A DNA stretch of 64,000 nt from Achromobacter marplatensis (lineage in GTDB: Bacteria > Pseudomonadota > Gammaproteobacteria > Burkholderiales > Burkholderiaceae_B). The notes below the pieces were generated by a model. That model made no database searches and was not told where the DNA came from. It worked only from the letters and a program-made list of their open reading frames with translations. A program made the translations under genes and the position numbers. Below are positions 1 to 9,000 of this stretch, piece after piece (the stretch's first letter is position 1; every line of letters begins with the position of its first letter). Location: the NCBI RefSeq assembly GCF_002209535.1, contig NZ_NJIG01000005.1, positions 1 through 64,000 of the forward strand, in the 5' to 3' direction.

Positions 1-3000
1 TTGAGCGTGGTGTCGCCGCCCGACTGCATCGCCAGCACGTTGCCCGCCGTGATGTTGCTGTTGGTCCAGCTTTCATCGCGGCCGTTGGCGTTGCCCCGGC
101 CGACCGAGGCGCCCAGTTCAAGGGTGAAGCCGTTCTGCTGGCCACCTGTCGAATAGCCGATGCCGATGCTGGCGCTGCTGCTCTTGCTGTCCGTCTTCTG
201 CTCGAACGCATTGCGCGCCGCTTGCAGCACGATGTCGCCTTCGGCCTTGAGCACCGCATTGTTGCCCGCAGACAGGTTCGACCCCGTGACGGTAATGTCC
301 GAGTCCTTGCCCGCGCCCTGCGCCACGATCGTCAGGTCTTTGCCGGCCGACACCGTCGAGCCGAATGCGCTGGACGAACTACGGTCGGTCGTGCTGCTGC
401 TCTTGCTGGTGCCCAGGCTAAGCTTGATGCTGACGCCGCCAACCTTGTCGATCTCGTTGGAGGAACCGGGCTTGGCAAGTTCAGCCGCCGCCGCGGCTTT
501 GGCCGAGGCCTGCACGGCGTCATACGCATTGACGGCCGCCAGGCCAGTCGTGGCGCCAGCCAGGCCCTTCATGACGGCGTTGTCCGTCTTGCCCGCAGCA
601 TCCGCCATGCGCACGCCGGTCTGCACTGCGCTGACCATGGGATTACTGGCGGTAAGCGTCACCCCCGTCTGCTTGATCTCGTGGAATTCCTTCTGCTGCG
701 TGGTGTCCAGCGCCGCGCCGATGTTGACTTCCTTGCCAATCAGCGTGATGTCGCCTTGCCGTGCGACGACGTTGCTGCCCATGATGTTCAGGGCGCTGCC
801 GGCGTTGATCAGCACATCGCCTTCGACGCTGCCGACGGTGCTGGCGTTGTGGTAGACCTTCTTGCTATCCAGCGAATCCGTCTGTTGGCTGGTGCCGTAG
901 CTGAAGCCGCCCATCGCGCCGAAGCCCGACTTCTTGACCATTTTGTAGTCGTAGCCGTCCTCTGCGTTCTGGCCGGCCAGGATGTTGACGTCGCGGTCGG
1001 CCGACATCACCAAGTCCTTCTGCGCGCCAACGTTCGAGCCCGCCACGGTCAGGTCGCGTCCGGCCATCAGCACGGCAGTGTCGCCGGTGAAGGTGGTGGC
1101 CAAGGACTGCTCCCAGTCGAGGGCTGTCTTGGTGTGCGTGGTCTTGGACGAAAGGAAGCCCGTGGTCTTGTAGCGGACCTCGTCGTAAGCCGATCCGGTT
1201 TCTGCGCCGGCGATCAGGTTGATGTCGCGCCCGGCCCCCACGGCGAGCTGCTTGCCAGCGGTGACGTCGGCCGCACGCGCAGTGACGTCCTGGCCCGCGA
1301 TCATCGTGAGGTTGCCGCCCGCGGCCAGGGTCGAGCCGATCTCCGTGCTGGTGCTCAAGTCGTGGCGGTTCTTGGCGTTCAAGACCAGGGATTCGCCGTG
1401 GCTTTCGGTAAGCGTTTCCAAGGCGATGTCGCGGCCTGCCTGCAGGCGCGCGTCGTCCTTGACGGAGACCTGCGCGGCAGTCAGGGTGATGTCGCGCCCG
1501 GCCTGCATGCTGAGGTTGCCGGCATCCACGCGGGCGACGCCGCTGATGTGCGAGCCCCAGGTGCTGCCGAAGTCCTCTGAGGCCGCGGTGGACGTAAGGG
1601 CGATGTCTCGTCCCGCCTTCAAGGCAACGTTGTCGCCCTTGATCAGCGAGACCAGGTTGGTCAGGTCTTCGCGCGCGGCAAGATCGACGGTGGATCCCTG
1701 GATCAGGCCGCCGGCCTGGTTGACGATATTGCCCGCCGTCATGACGGTGGCGTCGCGCGAGCCGATGGTGCCGCTGTTGACGATGTCGCCTTCGGCCGCC
1801 AGTTTGACGTCCCGGCCGGCCATGAGCGTGCCGTCGCCCTTGAGGTCGCCGTCGCGCACCAGCAGGTAGACCTGGGGCACGAGCACGCTTTCGGTGGTGC
1901 CGTCGGGCAACGTGACGGTCTGCTCCACCAGCCAGACCAGGTCGGTAGCCAGATGGCGCTGCTGCTCCTCGGTCAGTGCGACGCCAAGCTGGATGCCGTT
2001 GTCGCGTGCAAATTGCGCGCCGGCGGCGAGCAGAGCCTTGTACTGGCTGTCGTTGTCGCCGTAGTTTTCGAGGAAACGCTGGCCGGTGGTGGCCAGGATC
2101 TGGTCAGACACCAGCTTTTGCTCGTAGAAGCCGTCGCCCAGGCGCTTGGGCTGGCCCGAAGGCGTCAGGAACTTGGCGCCCGGGGGGACCAGGGAGTCCC
2201 AGCTGCCCAGGCGCGCACCCGACAGGTTATTGCCGCCGGCGACGGCGGCTGCGCCGCCCGCCGAGAGCGCGCCGCCCGCGCCCAGCGTGGCGCCGGTCGG
2301 GCCGGACGCGCCTTGTGCGTCCAGACGCTGGCCGTCCAGGCTGCCGCTGGCGCCGACCATGGCGCCGCCCTGGCCCGCACCCGAGACCGAGCCGGCGCCC
2401 ACGCCGACGTTGACGGGTCCGGTGCCAACCTGGCCGTCCTGGCGCAGGCCGTCAAGACCGCCGCCCGAACCGGCGCCGCCGCCGATGATGGTGCCCGGCA
2501 GCGCGCCGGGCTGGTTCAACAGGTCGAGCAAGTAATCGCTGGAGACGGTGGGCCGCTGGCCGACGAAACGCGGATCGGTGGCGACGATGTAGGGCGCATC
2601 CGGCCGGCCGTTGACGGTGTAGAGCTGGCTGTCCGGAATGCCGGCCGGGTTGGAGACGGTGCGCACCACCGTTCCGCCGGGCAGGTCGACGCTGGCGACC
2701 AGCACCGGCCTGGGTCCGCTTCCCCCGTTGCTGGCGCCAGGTGCGGAACCGTCGAGCTTGACTGCGACGTAGCCCCCAGACGTGCCGACCGGAAGCTCGA
2801 TGGGCTGGCCCGCCAGGGTGGCGTTGTACGCACTGGCGTATTCCTTGCGATCGCTCGAGCGCGCTTGGGTCACCGTAGCGGTGCCGACTCGCGTGACGAT
2901 GCGTTCGCCGCCCGCGCCAATGTTGTTGATGGCGGGACCGGCGACGGTGAGCGCGCCGCCTGCGGCGATCTGGCTCTTGTCGTTGGTGACCGAGCCGGTG

Positions 3001-6000
3001 AGCGTCATGGCTCCGCCCGACAGGATCTTGCCGGGGTCGGAAGAAACGGTACGGGTCTCGGTGACGGTCTCCTGCACACGGTAGTAGGTGAACGTGCCCA
3101 CCAGGCGGTTGCTGAAGTCGGCGTTGAAAGCGCGAATGCGCGCGTCCAGCAGGTCGTGCCGGCTCTCGTCTCGCGCGATCGCTGCGTCACGCTCCGGCGT
3201 GGACACCATTTCGCACTGCACGCCTCGGCACGACTCGACCATCGGCGGAATATTGCCCTCCGGCGGTGGCACCCCGAATACCGACCAGATCCTGTCTCCC
3301 GGCGCATAGCGCGTCTTTCCGACACAATTCTCGGTATTGACGCCGCTTGCCAGGCATTCGCGCAAATTCGCGATGCGCGCCGGAGCAATCGGTGCATCCT
3401 GCCCCGCCTTCCCTTTGTAGGAAGGCGCGTAGTCAAACGGGGGGCCGTACTGCGACGCCGGATACGTAGTCGACGGCAGCAGGAACATGCGCTCCGGATC
3501 GTCGTCCAGCCAGGCCGGATCCTTGCTGCACATGGGCGTCACTTCATCGCACAGCCAGTTCGTTTCGGCGTCATACATATCGGTGGTGCCGGCCGGTGTG
3601 AAGTACACCTTGGGTGTGGTCGACACCTGCACCGTTTCGCTGACATAGCGATCGTTCTGGTTGCGGATGGACGCCGCCGAGATGTTGGCGTTGCCGGCAG
3701 CCTCGATAGTGGCCGAGGCGTTCAGCAGGGAAACTGCCTGGCCCGTGGCACGGCCGGCGGCATCCAGCGCGCCGCCGATGCGCAGGTCAGCGCCCGTGTA
3801 GACCAGCGCGTGATCGCGGTTGACCAGCGAGCCCACGCCCAGGTCCATGCTGCCGCGCGAGGCGATGACGGCGCCGCCGCCCGCGCCCGCGCCGTTGACC
3901 AGCGAGCCTGCCTGGATCGCGACGGCATCGCCATAAATGCGGCCCGTATTGTCCAGGCTGCCCGCGGTGATGCGGGTCGAGCCGCCGTCGATCAGGCCGG
4001 CGTTGTTCAGGCCCTGGGCCACCTTGATGGTGTTCACGCCGCCGGCCAGCAACGCTCCGGAAGCCTGGTTGTTCAGCGAATCCGCCGTGATGCTCAGGTC
4101 GCGTGCAGCGGTGATCTTGGCGCGGTTGTCCATCGCGCCGCCGACCGACAGGTTCAAATCGCGGCCGCTGGCGATGTCGCCTTCCTGGTTCAGGGACCCG
4201 GCGTATTGGAACGACAGGTCGCCCGCCGATTGCAGCGTGCCCAGCCCCTGCAGCACCTGCGTAATGACCGTCAGGCTCTTGCCCGCCTGCAACTTGCCCT
4301 GTGCGTTCTTGAGCGTGTCGGCGATGATGCTGGCGTTGCCCTGCGAGGCGACTTCACCGCCTGTGTTGTCCAATTCCTTGGCGGTCAGGGTAAGGTCCTC
4401 GATTGCCTCGATGGAGCCCGCCTGGTTGTTGACGCGGTCCGCCACGATGGAGACCACCTTGCCCAGCACCCCCTTGGGCGGCGCGTCCGCGGCGCCCAGC
4501 GTACCGCTGTTGTCCAGACTGGCCGCGTTCAGGGTCAGCGCGTTGTCTGCCTGGATCAGGCCGCCGCGGTTATCGATTGCGCCGGCAGCGGTAAGGGTAA
4601 GATCTCGGGCGGCCAGCGTGCCGTCGCGGTTGACGATGCTTGCGGCTTCAATATGCGCGTCACCGGCTGCGGCAATCAGCCCGCCGGTGCTGTCGAGTTG
4701 CCCGCCCAGCTTGATCGCGGCGTCGCCCGTCGCGGTCAGCTTGCCGCCCTGGTTACGCAGATCGGCGCCGGTGATGTCCAGGGTTGCCCCCTGCACGACG
4801 GCATTGCTGGTGTCTATGTTGCCCGGTGTCGCCAGGGCAAGCTTGCCGACCGCGGACAGTTTGCCGCCCGCCAAATCCAGCCCTCCCGCGGACAAGGTCA
4901 CATCCTTGCCGGCCAGGCTGGTGCCGCGATGGACGATGGATCCGGCCGTCAGCGCAATGCTGCCCGGCAGACTGAGCGAGCCGTCGGCGCCCACGCCAGC
5001 GACGAACCGGCCGGCGTTGGAAAGTTGCCCCAACGTGGTGGCGACCAGATCGCCGCCCGCCAATACCGACCCCGTGTTGTCCAGCATGGATCCGGCCGAC
5101 AGGCGGGCGTCCGTGCCCGCCGAAGCGACCCCGGCGTTGCTCAGCGCGCCGCCGGCGCTCAAGTCCAGCGCCGCACCCGCCTGCAGGCGGGCATCCTCCA
5201 GGACGGAGAGCTTGCCGCCGGCGTTGACGATGAGGTCGCCTGCTTGCGTAGCGGCAATCCCGCCCAACGTTGCGTCCGTGCCTGCCCGCAGCGTCATGCC
5301 TTGTTCCGCCGCCGCCGCGCCGAAGGCGCTCAACGCGCCACTCGCTTGCGCGGTCAGCGATCCTCCCGCCTGCAGGCGCGAATCCGCCCCCAGCGATAGG
5401 TCGCCGCCCTGCGCGTGCAAAGACAGGTCGCCCTGCAAGGCGGCGACGGTGCCGTCCACCGTCATGCGGCCGCCCGCAGTCAGCGATTGCGCGCCGCCCG
5501 CCAGCAGGCGTCCGGCCGCTTGCAGCGAATCTTGGGCGGTGGCGATCAGATTGCGACCGGCCTGCGCCAGACCGGTGGCGCCGACCGCGATGTCACGGCC
5601 CGTCAGCGTCAGGTCCGCGTCCGTGGCTGCGGTGCCGTCCACGCGCGCGTCGCGCGCGGCAGCCAGCGCCATGTCACCCACCGAGCTCAGGGCGCCCGCC
5701 GCGTACAGGTCGCGGTCAGCGCGGGCAGTCAACGTACCCGCGGCCTGGACCTGGCCATTTTGCTTTGCGATCAGGTCGCGCCCGGCCGTGATCGTGGCAT
5801 TACCCGCCGCGCTCTCGCCCAACGCGGCCACGACGCCGCCCAAACGGGCGTCGCCGGTTGCGGTAAGCGTCAGGCCGCCGCCGGCGGCAATGACGCCATC
5901 GGCGTCCAGGTCCGCGCCCGCGCTGGCGCTCAAGCCACCCGAAGCCTGCATTCTGCCGGCGGTGCCAACGCGCAGGTTCTCGCCGGCATTGGCCGTCAGG

Positions 6001-9000
6001 CCGCCTTCAAGCGCGGTGGCGATGCCGTCGATGCGAATATCGCGCAAGGCGCCCAGGACGATGGGCGAGCCAGCGGTCGCCGTGCCCGTGATGAACAGGT
6101 CGCGGCCCGCCTGGGCTTGCAGCGTGCCGCCGCCGCCGCCCGCACCCGCTGCGGTGCCCGCAGTGCCGGCGATGCGCAAGTCCTGGCCTGCGTTCAGCAG
6201 CAGCTCGCCGCTGCCCTGGGCCAGGCCCGCCTGGCCGATGGTCAGATTGCCGCCCGCGTCGGCGCTGAGACTGCCGTTGGCCACCGTCTTGCCGTTCAGC
6301 TCAGCGTCCGTGCCGGCCTTCAGAACGATGTCTTGCTGGCCGGAGATCGTGCCGTTCGCCAGCAGCTTGCCGCCAGCTTGCGCCTGCAGCAGCCCGCCCG
6401 CTTGCAACGCGCTTTGGCTGCCCAGCTTGATGGCGCCGCCGCTGCTGGCCTTGAGCGCTCCAGCATCGGCCAGAACCGTGCCATCCACCGACAGGTCCTT
6501 GTCGATTTGCAGTGTCGCGGATTGCCCCGCCACCAGCATGCCGGCCAGCGTCGCGCTGTCGACCTGCACGTCGACCGAGCCGTCGGCCTGCTGGCGCGAA
6601 TCCGCCGCGGTAGCCAGCGCGCCGCCGGACAGGATCGTCAGCTTGCCCGCGGCCAGACTCTGCCCTGCAAGGCTGATGTCGGAGACCGCGTCCAGTATCA
6701 CGTCCGCCAGCGAGGAAACCGTGCCCGCCGCCGACAGCGTGCCGCCTGCGCGCGCTTGCAGCATGCCGCCCGCCAGCGCCCGGCTACCGGCCGACAGCGC
6801 CATGTCCAGGCCCGAGATCAGATCGAGCGTACCGTTGGCCGACGCGGCCGTTCCGGACAGATCCATCCGGCCGCCAGCTTCCAGGCGCACGCCCTTGTCG
6901 CCGCGCACGGCCCCGGCCAGTTCCAGATTGCCCGCAGCCGCCAATCGCGCCTGCTCCGAGGCGTCGAGCTGCGCCGCTGCGCCGAGGCGCATGTTGCCCC
7001 CTGCACTGAAATCCAGCGCGCCGTCGGCGCCCAGTCTTCCGTCCACGCGGACGTCGCGCACCACGCGCAACTCCGCATCGGCGGAGGACACAAGGATGCC
7101 GTCCAACGCCAGATCGCGGCCCGCTTCGGCCTGCACGCCCTTGCCTTGCAACTGACTGGCGGCGCTCAGCCGCATATCGTTGCCGCTCTTCAGGTTCAGC
7201 GCACTGCCATAGGCGAGCGCGTTGCCGTCCACGCGCAGGTCGCGCGCGGCGTCCAGCGTCATGCCGCCTTCGGCCAGCGCCGTGCCTGCAAGGTTCAGGT
7301 CCTGCCCCGCCTGCAGCGTCATCGACGCGTCGGATTGAAGGTGCGAACCGGCCGCGGCCGTCAACGTCTGGCCCGCGCTGATGTCCAGGCCGCGCGCCGT
7401 GTAGACCTGCCCCGCCAAGGTCGCGGTACGCGCGGCCTGCATGGTCAAGGCGTCCAGCGAACTGAGCGCGCCCGCCACGCGCAGGTCGCCAAGCGTCGTC
7501 ACATTGACCGGACCCTTTGCCGCCACCCGCGCAAGTTCGCTCATCGACAGGTCGCCTCCGGCGTCCAGACTCAGGCGGCCGCCGTTGGCGGCAAGCGCGC
7601 CATCGACGGACAGCTTGCCCGCGGCCGTCATGGTCATGTCGCCGTTGCCGCGCCATGCACCGGCCAGCGTCATATCGTTGCCGGCCCGGGCCTGCGACGC
7701 CCCTTCGGCATCCCATTGCGCCGTCGTGCCCATGGCGAGGTCGCGCCCAGCGACTAACGACAGGTTGCCAGTGGCCGCAGCCTTGCTATCGACGCGCGCG
7801 TCGCGTCCCGCGGTCAGCAGAATGTCGCCGCGTGACGCCATCGCGCCGCCCGCCAGCAAATCGCCGGTGGCGCGCGCCGACACGCCATTGCCCTGCGTGC
7901 GGCTGGCGTTGCCCAAACGCAGGTCGTTGCCTGCATCCATCGTCAACAGGCCGCCATAGGCCAGCGCCGCACCGTCCACGCGCAGATCGCGCGCGGCCTC
8001 CAGCGTCAGGCCCTTATTGGTTTCGGCCTCGCCGGCAAGGATCAGGTCCTGCCCGGCACGCAAGGCCATGCCACCCTCGGATTGCAGGCGCGCGTCGGCG
8101 CCCGCCAGCAACTGTCCCATTGCTTCCAGCAACAGCGGGCCGTCGGCCAGCAGCTTGCCCGTGACCGTGCCATCCGTTCCCGCTTGAGCCGTCAATCCGG
8201 CCAGCGACGACGCCGTGCCCGCGACGCTCAGCGCGCCCTTTGCGATCATGGACAAAGGCCCGCCCGCCTGCGCGCTGCCGCCCACCGCCATGTCACCCTC
8301 GGCGGCCAGGGTCAACGCGCCTTGGGCCGCGCCGGCCGTGCCGCTGACATCCAGCGCGCCGCCGGCGCGGACATCGGTGCCCTGGTTACTCAGCAGGCTG
8401 CCCGACAAGGCCACGTCGCCCCCGGCGTGCAGGCTGGCCCCTCCCGTCGTTTCGACCTGACCCGTGAGCGTCGCCTTGTCCTGCGCACGCAGCATCAACC
8501 CGCCATCGACGCTGAGCTTGGCGCCGAACACCGCGTCGCGGCCGGCGGTCAGGGTGGCCGATCCTACCGACACCATCTCGCCGCCGGCGATGAGGTCCCG
8601 CGCCGCCAGGGCGGTAACACCCTTGCCCTGCGTCTTGCTGGCATCACCCAGCAGCAGATCGCTGCCGGCGTTCATCGCCAAACCGCCGCCGTAGGCCAGC
8701 GCGCTGCCGTCCACGCGCAATCCGCGCACCGCGTCGATCGTAATGCCGCCGTCACTCAAGGCCGTGCCCGCCAAGCTGGCGTCCTGACCCGCGCTCAACG
8801 TCATGTTCTTGGACGATTGCAGTTGCGCGGCTGGGCCTGTCTGCAAATCCGTGCCTGCATGCAGCAACAAGGTATCGCCGGAGAGAAGTTTTCCGCCCAC
8901 CTTTGCGCCGCCCGCCGATACCAGGGTCAACGCCCCCTGGCTGGCCAGTTCGCCGTCCACCGTCAAGGCGCCACCGCTTTCGCCGCGCAACGCGCCGCCT